NCBI GenBank assembly: GCA_945868845.1
Contig: CAMBMS010000011.1
Span: 18,604 to 82,603, forward strand
Source of the DNA: Asaia bogorensis
GTDB lineage: Bacteria > Pseudomonadota > Alphaproteobacteria > Acetobacterales > Acetobacteraceae
Length of the DNA stretch: 64,000 nucleotides
Direction of reading: 5' to 3'
Part shown: positions 8,241-16,723 of the stretch, piece by piece
Position numbering within the stretch: the first letter of the stretch is position 1
Layout of the letters: every line of letters begins with the position of its first letter
Position numbers and translations under genes: made by a program
The notes under the pieces: generated by a model
Databases searched by the model: none
Told to the model about the DNA's origin: nothing
What the model saw: the letters and a program-made list of their open reading frames with translations, nothing else

Positions 8241-9479
8241 ATGGATGCCAACCCAGCTGCGACCAGCGCTAATCCCGCCTGTCTGACCGGTATCCGTATT
8301 CTGGACCTGACACAGTTCGAGGCTGGACCCTCCTGCACCGAGGCACTCGGCTGGCTGGGTGCCGATGTGGTTAAGGTAGAAAACCCCGGTGTAGGCGACC
8401 CCGGCCGCGCGCTGGGTGGGCAGAAGGGGGTAGATGATCCGTATTTCCTGTTGTTTAACGCCAACAAGCGCTCCATCACCATCAATCTGAAAGACCCAAA
8501 AGGATTGCAACTGGTAAAGGACATGGCGGTGAAAGCCGATGTGTTTGTGGAGAATTTTGCACCCGGCGCCATTGAGCGTCTTGGCCTCGGCGCCGATGTG
8601 ATCCGCGCCATCAACCCCAAAATCATCTACTGCCAGGTAAAGGGTTTCGGCGAAGGCAGCCCGTATGAGAAGAATCTTGCTTTTGACATGATCGCTCAGG
8701 CCTGCGGCGGTACGATGTCCATTACCGGAGAGCGTGACGGGCGTCCTTTGAAGCCTGGCCCGTCGCTCGGAGATACCGGCACTGGCATGCTGCTGGCGGT
8801 TTCCATCCTGGGCGCACTGCTGCGCCGGGCCAATACCGGCACAGGTGAACACCTACAAGTAGCGATGCAGGATGCGATGCTGCATTACATCCGCATTGCC
8901 TTCGCCGCGCAGTACCGCACCGGCAAGCCGGCGCAACGCGCTGCGGACAGTTCAGTCAGCGGTGCCAACCCGCCGATGGGAACGTTCCCATGCAAGGGCG
9001 GCGGGCTGAATGATTACGTCTATGTTTTCACCAGCCGCACCAATCCCGAACATTGGAATCGCTTACTGCGCGTCATCGGACGGGAAGACCTGATCGGTGA
9101 TGAGCGCTTCAGCAGCCCCAGCGCGCGCGCCGAGCGCGCCGACGAAGTGAATGAGATGGTATCCGCCTGGACGCGTCGGCACACCAAGCATGAAGCGATG
9201 GAAATCATCGGCGCCGCCGGTATTCCGGCCGGCGCGGTGCTGGATACGATGGAACTAACAAACGACCGCACCTTTGAGGATCGCGGCATCTTCCAAACCA
9301 TCCAGCATCCCGTCGTGGGCGAATTCCGTATGCCGTCCTGGCCAGTGCGTTTCGGCGGTAAGCCGCCGACCGTAACACCCGCGCCGTTGCTGGGCCAGCA
9401 CACGCAGGATGTGTTGCAAGACTGGCTGGGGCTAGATGCGGCCACCACGGACAGCCTGAAGCAGGCGCGCGTCGTTTAA
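8241..9479 (+). CDS. CaiB/BaiF CoA-transferase, formyl-CoA transferase-like
   Basis: A 412-residue class III CoA-transferase. Visible marks are GIRILDLTQFEAGPSCTEAL at the N-terminus, WLGADVVKVENPGVGDPGR, and NANKRSITINLKDPKG, which are close to those of oxalate-type formyl-CoA transferases (Frc). The catalytic Asp is expected in the GPSLGDTGTGMLLA segment (about residues 173-186). SD GGAGG lies 8-12 bases ahead of the ATG. It is followed after 27 bp by a ThDP enzyme of the oxalyl-CoA decarboxylase/2-hydroxyacyl-CoA lyase family. Such pairs normally cycle CoA: the lyase releases formyl-CoA and the transferase hands its CoA to the next acid. Oxalate itself is possible, but the lyase sequence leans away from oxalyl-CoA decarboxylase. 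Confidence 0.88.
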   Translation: MDANPAATSANPACLTGIRILDLTQFEAGPSCTEALGWLGADVVKVENPGVGDPGRALGGQKGVDDPYFLLFNANKRSITINLKDPKGLQLVKDMAVKADVFVENFAPGAIERLGLGADVIRAINPKIIYCQVKGFGEGSPYEKNLAFDMIAQACGGTMSITGERDGRPLKPGPSLGDTGTGMLLAVSILGALLRRANTGTGEHLQVAMQDAMLHYIRIAFAAQYRTGKPAQRAADSSVSGANPPMGTFPCKGGGLNDYVYVFTSRTNPEHWNRLLRVIGREDLIGDERFSSPSARAERADEVNEMVSAWTRRHTKHEAMEIIGAAGIPAGAVLDTMELTNDRTFEDRGIFQTIQHPVVGEFRMPSWPVRFGGKPPTVTPAPLLGQHTQDVLQDWLGLDAATTDSLKQARVV

Positions 9480-9506
9480 TTTTCAGACAAAGTAAGGAAT
9501 ACAAAA

Positions 9507-11159
9507 ATGGCGGAACTCACCGGCTCGGAAATCCTGGCGCGCTGCCTGAAACTGGCGGGCATCGAGGATGTTTTCTACATCATGGGCGGCCCGATGCTGC
9601 TGGCGGAATCCAGCTGTATCAAGGAAGGCATCCGTATGATCGACGTGCGCCACGAACAGGCAGCGGCGTTTGCCTGTCAGGCTTATTCGCGCCTGCGGCA
9701 GACCCCAAGCGTTTGCATGGCGGCCTCCGGTCCTGGCGTGACCAACCTGATTACTGGCCTCGCCAATGCGCTGGTCGATTGCTGCCCGGTGGTGGCATTT
9801 GGCGGGTCCTCGCCGATCAGCCAGTTCGGCCGGCAGGTGTTCCAGGAAATCGATCAGCTCGAAATGCTGCGCGGCGCCTGTAAGGCGGTGGATCGCGTCT
9901 ATAACGTAAGGCGCATTCCCCAGCAGGTCGCCTTCGCCCTGCAACGCGCGATGTCCGGCAAGCCTGGCCCAGTCTATGTCGATATGCCCGGTGACATCCT
10001 CTATCAGAAGATCGAAGAGAGCCAGATCGACTGGAGCCCGTGCGAGCGCCCGATGATGGAAAGCCGTTCGATGGGCGATCCTAACCAAGTGGCTGAACTA
10101 GTGAAGGCGCTGGTGGCAGCTAAGAAGCCGTTGATCGTCTCCGGCTCCGGCGTCATCTGGTCTCGCGCCTGGGGCGAGATGCAGGCCTTTGTCGAGGCCG
10201 CCGGTATTCCTTTCTACACCACTCCGCAAGGCCGTGGCGTGGTGCCCGACGATCATCCTTACTCCTACCTGACAATGCGTAATTCTGCGTTCGCCGATTC
10301 CGACCTGATCATCGTGCTCGGCACGCGGATGAATTACATCATCGGCCACGCGGCGCCGCCCCGCTTCGGCGGCAGTGCGAAAATCGCGCGCATTGATGTT
10401 GATGCAACGGAGATTGCCACCGCGGCACGACACGTGGACATTCCCATCGTGGGTGATTGCAAGGCGGTGCTGAACCAGTTACTGAACGGCATCAAGGGCA
10501 AAGTCAGCCTGGATAACTATAAGGATTGGCGCGACAAGCTGCACACCGGGGAAATGGCCAAGCGTGCTTCCGCCGGTGCTAATAAATATGACAGCGATGG
10601 CGATATCCATCCGGTGCGTATGCTGGAAGAAGTAAAAAACTTCATGAAGCGCGACGCTATCCTGTGTGTCGACGGTCAGGAAACCCTAAACTTCGGGCGA
10701 CAGACTATACCGACCTTCGCGCCCGGCCATCGCCTGAATTCCGGTCCGTTCGGCACCATGGGTGTCGGCATGCCCTTCGGCGTCGGCGCCAAGGTTGCCT
10801 GCCCGGACAAGCAGGTGATCGTGGTGCATGGCGACGGCTCCATGGGACTGAACGCGATGGAAATAGATACCGCCATCCGCCACAACATTCCCATCCTGAT
10901 CGTCATCAGCTTGAATGGCGGCTGGACCGGCGATCCGAAGCGCGAAAAGCCCGGCCGCGACCTCGGCTACACGCGCTATGATAAGATTTGCGAGGCGCTG
11001 GGTGGCTACGGCGAATATGTCGACAAGCCGGAGGATATCCGTCCGGCGCTGGAACGCGCGCAGGCGAAGGTCGACCAGGGCATGGTCGCGCTGGTAAATG
11101 TGCGTACCGATTATCGCGCGCGCTATGGCGGCGTGGCGTTCTCCGACTACTCGACCTGA
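9507..11159 (+). CDS. ThDP-dependent 2-hydroxyacyl-CoA lyase / oxalyl-CoA decarboxylase family enzyme
   Basis: A 550-residue thiamine-diphosphate enzyme with three domains. E50 in the DVRHEQAAAFACQAY block (46-60) is the cofactor-activating glutamate. The ThDP/Mg motif starts at GDGS (442-445) and ends near LNGGW, about 30 residues later. The family cleaves 2-hydroxyacyl-CoA to an aldehyde and formyl-CoA, or decarboxylates oxalyl-CoA to formyl-CoA. The LNGGW ending, rather than NNNG, is a departure from eukaryotic HACL and resembles, as far as I recall, some actinobacterial lyases; this needs an alignment. The upstream CaiB gene is 27 bp away. A strong hairpin follows at 11180. Together with the PhyH homologue it suggests alpha-oxidation. 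Confidence 0.85.
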   Translation: MAELTGSEILARCLKLAGIEDVFYIMGGPMLLAESSCIKEGIRMIDVRHEQAAAFACQAYSRLRQTPSVCMAASGPGVTNLITGLANALVDCCPVVAFGGSSPISQFGRQVFQEIDQLEMLRGACKAVDRVYNVRRIPQQVAFALQRAMSGKPGPVYVDMPGDILYQKIEESQIDWSPCERPMMESRSMGDPNQVAELVKALVAAKKPLIVSGSGVIWSRAWGEMQAFVEAAGIPFYTTPQGRGVVPDDHPYSYLTMRNSAFADSDLIIVLGTRMNYIIGHAAPPRFGGSAKIARIDVDATEIATAARHVDIPIVGDCKAVLNQLLNGIKGKVSLDNYKDWRDKLHTGEMAKRASAGANKYDSDGDIHPVRMLEEVKNFMKRDAILCVDGQETLNFGRQTIPTFAPGHRLNSGPFGTMGVGMPFGVGAKVACPDKQVIVVHGDGSMGLNAMEIDTAIRHNIPILIVISLNGGWTGDPKREKPGRDLGYTRYDKICEALGGYGEYVDKPEDIRPALERAQAKVDQGMVALVNVRTDYRARYGGVAFSDYST

Positions 11160-11179
11160 TATCGACCGCCGTTCGGAAC

Positions 11180-11204
11180 GGTCAGGGGGCAGCGCCCCCT
11201 GACC
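11180..11204. terminator. Perfect hairpin between convergent genes
   Basis: An 11-bp perfect stem (GGTCAGGGGGC / GCCCCCTGACC) with a three-base AGC loop lies between the convergent lyase and thioesterase genes and covers the thioesterase stop codon. There is no T-run, so it may be a bidirectional terminator, a transcript-end stabiliser or a copy of an extragenic palindrome common in this genome. Confidence 0.55.
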
Positions 11205-11637
11205 CAACCGACAATCCCTCCAATCGCGCCCGCGTCATCGCGGGGATCGGTACCGGGCGCTGGTTACCGCGTTGGACAAAGACATGTACGAAATACCCCT
11301 CGGCGGAGGCGGTATCTTCACCATTACGGAAAATCGCCAACTCATAGCGGATCGAGCTTGTACCTAGCCGCGCAACGCGCAGCCCCACCGTGATCTTGTC
11401 TGGAAACGCCACCGAGGCGTGATAGCGACACTGCACCTCCGCGACCACGCAATGCACTGCGCCATCCACCAGATCAACGCCGCCTTCCATCAACTCCCAG
11501 TAGGTCACGGCGGTATCGAAAAAACTAAAATACACCACATTATTCACATGGCGGAACGCGTCATTGTCCATCCAACGTGTGGTGATTAGGTGAAAATAGC
11601 GGTATTCGGCGCGGGTGCCTGGCTTGGGACGGGTCAT
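11182..11637 (-). CDS. Acyl-CoA thioesterase, 4-hydroxybenzoyl-CoA thioesterase-like hotdog fold
   Basis: A 151-residue hotdog-fold protein. The marks are TTRWMDNDAFRHVNNVVYFSFF (about residues 20-41), where the Asp in WMDND and the HVNN segment form the usual active site of the YbgC/4HBT group, and EVQCRYHASVAFPD. It hydrolyses acyl-CoAs to free acid and CoA. The open frame reaches 52 codons further upstream but the conserved part starts at MTRPKP; no good ribosome-binding site is seen, so 11649 (MPSIMTR) is an alternative. It converges on the lyase gene. Substrate unknown. Confidence 0.82.
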   Translation of the reverse strand: MTRPKPGTRAEYRYFHLITTRWMDNDAFRHVNNVVYFSFFDTAVTYWELMEGGVDLVDGAVHCVVAEVQCRYHASVAFPDKITVGLRVARLGTSSIRYELAIFRNGEDTASAEGYFVHVFVQRGNQRPVPIPAMTRARLEGLSVGSGGAAP

Positions 11638-11800
11638 GATACTCGGCATACTGGGGGCGAGAGTAAAAACTACCGCATGTCCATCTGCATGGACAGAGGA
11701 CGGGCAGCGAGTTAGATCGCCGGACCATGCACATTTCCCATCGCCGCCTGTATGGGCTGTAGCGGCTTCAGGTACGCTGTTGTGGGGGCGCAAGCGAGCG

Positions 11801-11896
11801 GTGATGGACGATTTTACGCGCGAATGCCTGCACGATGGGCGTGATAGAAACCCAAGACTCTACTTTTGACTGGAGAGAACTTGGGGCCCCGGTCAG
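11801..11896 (+). mobile_element. IS3-family remnant: scrap of OrfB joined to the right end
   Basis: A plus-strand frame reads VMDDFTRECL, the start of the DDE integrase domain of IS3-family OrfB (first catalytic Asp), and breaks immediately after. From 11831 to 11896 the sequence matches, as reverse complement and with few differences, the IS right end at 53307-53371. Most of the element has been deleted between the two parts. Confidence 0.7.
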
Positions 11897-11928
11897 ACCG
11901 GGCAAAAGCCCTGGTTAGCTATTCGACG

Positions 11929-13257
11929 CTACAGGCCCGAATCGGGAACTAGCCGGGTACCGTCCACCATGCGGCTGTAGCGGAACGGGTGCGGATCAAC
12001 GATGGGGGTGGCGCCGGTCATCAGGTCGGCAACAAGGCGGCCGGCGGCGGGGCCGATGCCGAAACCGTGGCCGGAAAAGCCGGTAGCAAGGAAGAAACCG
12101 GATAGTTTTTCGACCGAGGAAATAACGGGAACGGCGTCGGGGGTGGCGTCAATCATGCCGCCCCAGCTTTCGGTCGCGGTGATGTTTTGCAAGGCCGGAA
12201 AACGCTCGCGCAGATTGGCCAGCGAGATGTTGATCAATTCGGGGTCGGGATCAGGATCCAGGATGCGGGTTTTTTCGAACGGCGAGGGCGCGTCCAGTTT
12301 CCAATCCGTGGGTGTGCGCCAGGCATCGAGGAAGGCGCGGCCCAGGCGCAATTTCAGTTTTTTACGGCGTTGCAGATAGGTCGGCCAGAACTGGCGGAGA
12401 TAGCGGAAGGCATCCGGGGTGAGGAGGAACGTGCCGCGGCCCGCAAATGCGATGGTGAGGCCGCCATCCTCGCGCCGGCGCAGGCAGATCGTGTCGGTGC
12501 CGATGGCGCCGTCGGTGACCCCCTCCACCGGGCCGGTGCGCAGAACAGAGGCGCGGACGGAGAGTTGCGGCAGGTCGATGCCATGGCGGCGGCAGAATAG
12601 GGAAGACCAGGCTCCGCCGGCGCAGAGGACTAGGCGGGTTCTGATCATGCCGCGCTCGGTGACGACGGCGCTGATTGCTCCGGCCTGGGTTTCCAGGCCG
12701 CGCGCGGCGCAGTTCTGATGCAGGGTCGCACCCGCCTGGTGCGCTGCCCGGGCGATGGCGGGGGCAACTCGGGAAGGTTCGGCCCGGCCGTCGCTCGGAG
12801 TGTGCAGACCGGCGAGCCAGCGGACAGAACTGCCGGGAGTGAGAGCCATGGTTTGCGCGGCGGTGAGGATGCGGCTGTCGAGCTGGTAGTCCCGCGCAAA
12901 GCCGAGCCAGCGTTCCCAGCGCGCAACCTCCGTCGGATCGTTTGTGACAAACAGCACTCCGCGGCGCCGGAAGCCGACATCGATGCCCGTGGTCTCCGCC
13001 ATGCCGTCCCACAAACCCATGGCGTGTTTGATGAGCGGGATTTCACCCCGGTCGCGGCCTTGCTGGCGGCACCAACCCCAGTTGCGGCTGGATTGCTCGG
13101 CGCCGACATGAGCTTTTTCAACGAGGGCGACCGAGAGGCCTTTTTTCGCCAGTTCGAGCGCGGCGGCGCAGCCGACGATGCCGGCGCCGATCACCACCGC
13201 ATCGGCGACCGCTGGCAAAGCCGGGTCCGATTCGATGCGATCGACCGGGGGGGACAT
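11929..13257 (-). CDS. FAD-dependent oxidoreductase of the DAO (glycine/D-amino-acid oxidase) family
   Basis: A 442-residue flavoprotein. The dinucleotide-binding motif GAGIVGCAAALELAKKG is at about residues 23-39, with the acidic end VALVEK. The following EQSSRNWGWCRQQGRD segment is characteristic of the DAO superfamily. The C-terminal ATGFSGHGFGIGPAAG motif contacts FAD. It probably oxidises an amine or N-methyl amino acid. No partner subunit is adjacent. It is the last of a run of minus-strand genes, 71 bp beyond the FMN reductase. Substrate unknown. Confidence 0.85.
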   Translation of the reverse strand: MSPPVDRIESDPALPAVADAVVIGAGIVGCAAALELAKKGLSVALVEKAHVGAEQSSRNWGWCRQQGRDRGEIPLIKHAMGLWDGMAETTGIDVGFRRRGVLFVTNDPTEVARWERWLGFARDYQLDSRILTAAQTMALTPGSSVRWLAGLHTPSDGRAEPSRVAPAIARAAHQAGATLHQNCAARGLETQAGAISAVVTERGMIRTRLVLCAGGAWSSLFCRRHGIDLPQLSVRASVLRTGPVEGVTDGAIGTDTICLRRREDGGLTIAFAGRGTFLLTPDAFRYLRQFWPTYLQRRKKLKLRLGRAFLDAWRTPTDWKLDAPSPFEKTRILDPDPDPELINISLANLRERFPALQNITATESWGGMIDATPDAVPVISSVEKLSGFFLATGFSGHGFGIGPAAGRLVADLMTGATPIVDPHPFRYSRMVDGTRLVPDSGL

Positions 13258-13328
13258 CAGATCCGATCTCGCTTAAGCGGCATCGCTGGCGATGTAGCGA
13301 GCGGGCGAATCGGGTCTGCAACCGTGGT

Positions 13329-13886
13329 TTAACTGCGCAGGCGCAGGGTCCAGTTACGCAGGGCTTCTAGCTGCGCGCGGATCATGCCTTGTGTGGTCTC
13401 ATCTGTCAGGGTGCCGTTGGCATCGAAGCGCGCAGCTGCGGAGCCGATCATGACTTCTGGCTTGTTCAGCACATGCCCGTTCAGGAACAGGAAGCATTGG
13501 CGCAGATGATATTGCGCACGCGCCGTCCCGAGCAGGCCGCCCGATACGCCCATGATCGCAATCGGCTTGTCATCGAACGGTTGTTCGGGGGGGCGCGAGG
13601 CCCAGTCGATGGCGTTCTTGAGCACGCCGGAGATAGAAAAATTATATTCAGGGGAGGCGATCAACACCGCGTCGGCGATCTTGATCGCATCGCGCAGGGC
13701 CTGCACGGATGGCGGCAAACCCCGCGCCTTCACGTCTTCGTTGTAGAGCGGCAGATCGGCGATGGAAAAAATAGTGATCTGCATGCCCGCAGGCGCTAGG
13801 TCACGCGCGGCGCGCAGGGCAGCGGTGTTGAAGGAGGCCGCGCGTAAACTGCCGGAGATGCCCAGAACGTTCAGGGTTTCGCTCAT
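13329..13886 (-). CDS. NADPH-dependent FMN reductase (ChrR/YieF-like)
   Basis: A 185-residue flavodoxin-fold reductase. The FMN phosphate loop is GISGSLRAASFN (residues 9-20), and SPEYNFSISGVLKNAIDW (about 80-97) is the second FMN-contact block found in ChrR/YieF quinone or chromate reductases. It probably reduces quinones or free flavin using NAD(P)H. It lies 56 bp from the RutE-like gene on the same strand and may be transcribed with it and the Nfu gene. Confidence 0.88.
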   Translation of the reverse strand: MSETLNVLGISGSLRAASFNTAALRAARDLAPAGMQITIFSIADLPLYNEDVKARGLPPSVQALRDAIKIADAVLIASPEYNFSISGVLKNAIDWASRPPEQPFDDKPIAIMGVSGGLLGTARAQYHLRQCFLFLNGHVLNKPEVMIGSAAARFDANGTLTDETTQGMIRAQLEALRNWTLRLRS

Positions 13887-13942
13887 GGAAGTTAACTTTC
13901 AGGGTAGGAAGTGGACCGGTGCCGGATTTGTAAAATAATCTA

Positions 13943-14533
13943 TTACATCAAGACACAAACGTCGTCGAAATCAAAGCGTGGAGGGCGCGGTTTTAGGATC
14001 GAGGGATCGCCCACGCCGAGCGCCAGCAGGAAGTTGGATTTCCAGCCGCGATCGGTGAGAAAAATATCATCCACCAAGGCATTGTTAAACCCAGACATCG
14101 GCCCGCAATCGAGGCCCAGCGCGCGCGCCGCTATGATCAGATAGGCACCTTGCAAGGTGGCGTTGCGCACCATCGTGGTCTCAGTGAGGTTATAATCGGA
14201 GGTGAACCAGGATTTCGCACTCGGGTTCTGTGGAAACAGGCGCGGCAGATGGTCGTGAAATTTTGGATCCTGCGCGACGATCACTACTACCGGGGCGGTA
14301 ATCGTTTTGTCCGTATTGGCTTTGGACAGCGCCGGGCGGAGGCGTTCCTTCGCGTCGTCAGTGCGTAAAAAGAGAAATCGCGCCGGTGAGCAATTGGCCG
14401 AGGTGGGACCGTATTTCAGGACTTCGAATAACGCCCGCAAGGTATCGTCGGGCACCGGGGTATCGGTCCATTTGTCGTGCGCGCGCGCAGCTCCGAATAT
14501 CTGGTCGATCGCAGGCTGAGCGAAGGCCAGCAC
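13943..14533 (-). CDS. RutE-like nitroreductase-family protein (putative malonic semialdehyde reductase)
   Basis: A 196-residue FMN-dependent nitroreductase-family enzyme very close in layout to E. coli RutE: GPTSANCSPARFLF (about 41-54), ERLRPALSKAN, TAPVVVIVAQD and ARALGLDCGPMSGF are shared signatures. RutE reduces malonic semialdehyde to 3-hydroxypropionate in pyrimidine degradation, but no other rut gene is present, so the role here may be general aldehyde or nitro reduction. The start is GTG with AAGGAAG seven bases upstream, which lies over the stop codon of the nfu gene; the two genes are ten bases apart and surely one operon. Confidence 0.85.
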   Translation of the reverse strand: MLAFAQPAIDQIFGAARAHDKWTDTPVPDDTLRALFEVLKYGPTSANCSPARFLFLRTDDAKERLRPALSKANTDKTITAPVVVIVAQDPKFHDHLPRLFPQNPSAKSWFTSDYNLTETTMVRNATLQGAYLIIAARALGLDCGPMSGFNNALVDDIFLTDRGWKSNFLLALGVGDPSILKPRPPRFDFDDVCVLM

Positions 14534-14543
14534 CGGCGCTTCC

Positions 14544-15104
14544 TTAGAAATCGACCTGCTCGACGGCCTGTACTTCCGGCACGTAGTGACGCAGCATGTT
14601 CTCGATGCCGTGCTTGAGGGTGGCGCTCGAGGACGGGCAACCGGAGCAGGCGCCCTGCATATGCAGACGCACCACGCCGTCGCGGAAACCGCGGAAGACG
14701 ATGTCGCCGCCGTCGCCGGCTACGGCCGGGCGGACGCGGGTGTCCAGAAGCTCCTTGATCTGTTCGACGATTTCCGCGTCGGCGGGATCAACATCCTCGT
14801 CCTGTGCGGCATCGGCGGTCCCTTCGATCACCGGCAGGCCGGCGACGAAATGCTCCATCAGCACGGCGAGGATTTGCGGCTTCAGCGCCGGCCAGCCGAT
14901 TTCTTCCCCTTTGGTGATGGTGACGAAATCGCCGCCAAAAAAGACGCGGGCGACGCCGGGCAGATCGAACAAGGCACGCGCCAACGGGCTACGCGCGGCG
15001 GCGGATACGGCTGCGAAATCGGCGGTGCCAGCGGCCATGACCTCGCGGCCCGGGAGGAATTTCAGGGTCGCGGGATTGGGCGTACCTTCGGTCTCAATGA
15101 ACAT
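14544..15104 (-). CDS. NifU-family Fe-S scaffold/carrier protein (Nfu)
   Basis: A 186-residue protein with the two Nfu domains. The N-terminal MFIETEGTPNPATLKFLPG is the Nfu_N signature, and the C-terminal domain holds the cluster-binding CSGCP motif (CxxC) in GACSGCPSSSATLKHGIE. Nfu carries 4Fe-4S clusters to recipient enzymes in the cytosol. An in-frame ATG five codons upstream exists, but MFIETEGTP is the conserved start. It heads the minus-strand run nfu / rutE-like / FMN reductase. Confidence 0.9.
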   Translation of the reverse strand: MFIETEGTPNPATLKFLPGREVMAAGTADFAAVSAAARSPLARALFDLPGVARVFFGGDFVTITKGEEIGWPALKPQILAVLMEHFVAGLPVIEGTADAAQDEDVDPADAEIVEQIKELLDTRVRPAVAGDGGDIVFRGFRDGVVRLHMQGACSGCPSSSATLKHGIENMLRHYVPEVQAVEQVDF

Positions 15105-15267
15105 GATATCAGCCTCCACAGGGTGAATGAGGACTGGCGGGGTCCTGTCTAGTTCTTACATTGGTCGAATTCTTGCTCGTGACAAGGGGGAGCGAGAAGG
15201 TGTCTGACAAATCAGACATCCAGGGATGGGGCTTTCCCCGGCGCGGATCAGGGTCGATGCTGCGCGC

Positions 15268-16677
15268 ATGGCGGAAAATTCCCACCGGACCAGCGCGCAT
15301 ACCAGGCTGACGGCCTCCATCGTTGCCTGTGCGTTTTTCATGCAGAATTTGGACAGTACCGTGATCGCCACGGCCCTGCCCACCATGGCGAAGGCGTTTG
15401 GCTCCGATCCCATCCACATGAATATCGCGCTCACAGCCTATCTGCTGTCCCTGGCCGTGTTCATTCCCTCGTCGGGCTGGATGGCCGACCGGTTCGGCAC
15501 GTGCGTGATCTTTCGCGCCGCCATCGCGGTCTTCACCTTGGGCTCGATCTTGTGCGGCTTGTCAGAAAGCCTGCCGGCCTTGGTGGGCGCGCGCATCCTG
15601 CAAGGGGCCGGCGGGGCAATGATGGTGCCCGTCGGACGCATGCTTATTCTGCGCACCACGCCGAAGCATGAGCTGATCGCGGCCATGGCCTGGCTGACCA
15701 CGCCGGCCTTGATAGGACCGGTGCTGGGCCCGCCCATTGGTGGCTTCATCGTGACGTATTTTTCCTGGCGCTGGATTTTCTACATCAATGTGCCGTTTGG
15801 TGTGCTGGGTATGATCCTGGTCAGCCTGTTCGTGGAGAACGTGAAGGAGCCAGGAGGCGGGGCGCTGGACTGGCGTGGGCAGATCCTCTGTGGCATCGGC
15901 CTCGCCGGATTGATGTTCGGGCTGCAAACGGTCGGGCGGGGTGTGATCGCACCGGAAATCACCGCCTTGCTGCTGATATCGGGCGCGTTGGCGACCGGGG
16001 CGTTCATCTGGCACGCCAATTGCCATACGGCGCCGCTGATGGATTTTTCCCTACTGCGCGACAAGACCTATGCCACCGCGATGTACGCTATGTTCCTGTT
16101 TCGCATCGGCATCGGCGCCATTCCGTTCCTGCTGCCGTTGATGCTGCAACTGGCCTTCGGTGAAACCGCGGTTCAGAGCGGTCTTATTACCTTTGCATCA
16201 TCCGCCGGTGCCCTGGTGATGAAGCCCGTCGCGCAGCGCGCGCTGCGCTGGTGGGGGTTCCGCGACACGTTGTTCTGGAACGCGCTGCTGTCCGCCATTC
16301 TGCTGGGTGCCTGCGCAAGTTTCCGGCCGACCTGGCCAGCCGCCGCGATCTTTGCCGTGCTGCTGGTGGGCGGGTTCTTCCGGTCGCTGCAATTCACCGC
16401 CTATAACACGCTGGCCTATGCCGATATCGCGCGCCCGCGCATCAGCGCCGCGACCAGCATGTACAGCACCATCCAACAAGTGGCGCTGACCGCTGGCGTG
16501 GCGATTGGCGCGACCACCCTCGAACTCGCCATGCTCATCGCCCACCACGATTCGCCAGAGCCAATGGATTTCTCCATCGCCTTTCTCGTGATCGCCGGTT
16601 TCTGCGCCGCCGCCGCGCCCTTCGCTCGCCTGCTGCCGCGCGACGCCGGGGCCGCGCTGACAGGGCGGGCGGGGTAA
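15268..16677 (+). CDS. DHA2-family MFS multidrug exporter (EmrB/QacA type)
   Basis: A roughly 469-residue inner-membrane transporter with about 14 predicted membrane segments. ACAFFMQNLDSTVIATALP (about residues 16-34) is the DHA2 motif D1 with its membrane-embedded Asp, and GWMADRFGTC (about 71-80) is MFS motif A. It probably exports drugs or metabolites against the proton gradient. No adjacent membrane-fusion partner is present; the only HlyD/EmrA-like gene of the window is 25 kb away. The start could also be ATG 15226, 14 codons upstream; neither has a strong ribosome-binding site. Confidence 0.88.
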   Translation: MAENSHRTSAHTRLTASIVACAFFMQNLDSTVIATALPTMAKAFGSDPIHMNIALTAYLLSLAVFIPSSGWMADRFGTCVIFRAAIAVFTLGSILCGLSESLPALVGARILQGAGGAMMVPVGRMLILRTTPKHELIAAMAWLTTPALIGPVLGPPIGGFIVTYFSWRWIFYINVPFGVLGMILVSLFVENVKEPGGGALDWRGQILCGIGLAGLMFGLQTVGRGVIAPEITALLLISGALATGAFIWHANCHTAPLMDFSLLRDKTYATAMYAMFLFRIGIGAIPFLLPLMLQLAFGETAVQSGLITFASSAGALVMKPVAQRALRWWGFRDTLFWNALLSAILLGACASFRPTWPAAAIFAVLLVGGFFRSLQFTAYNTLAYADIARPRISAATSMYSTIQQVALTAGVAIGATTLELAMLIAHHDSPEPMDFSIAFLVIAGFCAAAAPFARLLPRDAGAALTGRAG

Positions 16678-16682
16678 CGGAG

Positions 16683-16717
16683 AAAAAGGCCAGGGCGCGA
16701 AGCCCGCCGCCTTTTTT
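16683..16717. terminator. Bidirectional Rho-independent terminator
   Basis: AAAAAGGC at the left and GCCTTTTTT at the right bracket a GC-rich inner stem (GGGC GCGAA GCCC). It lies between the convergent exporter and clpB genes and has A/T runs on both sides, so it can stop transcription in both directions. Confidence 0.75.
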
Positions 16718-16723
16718 CCCCGG

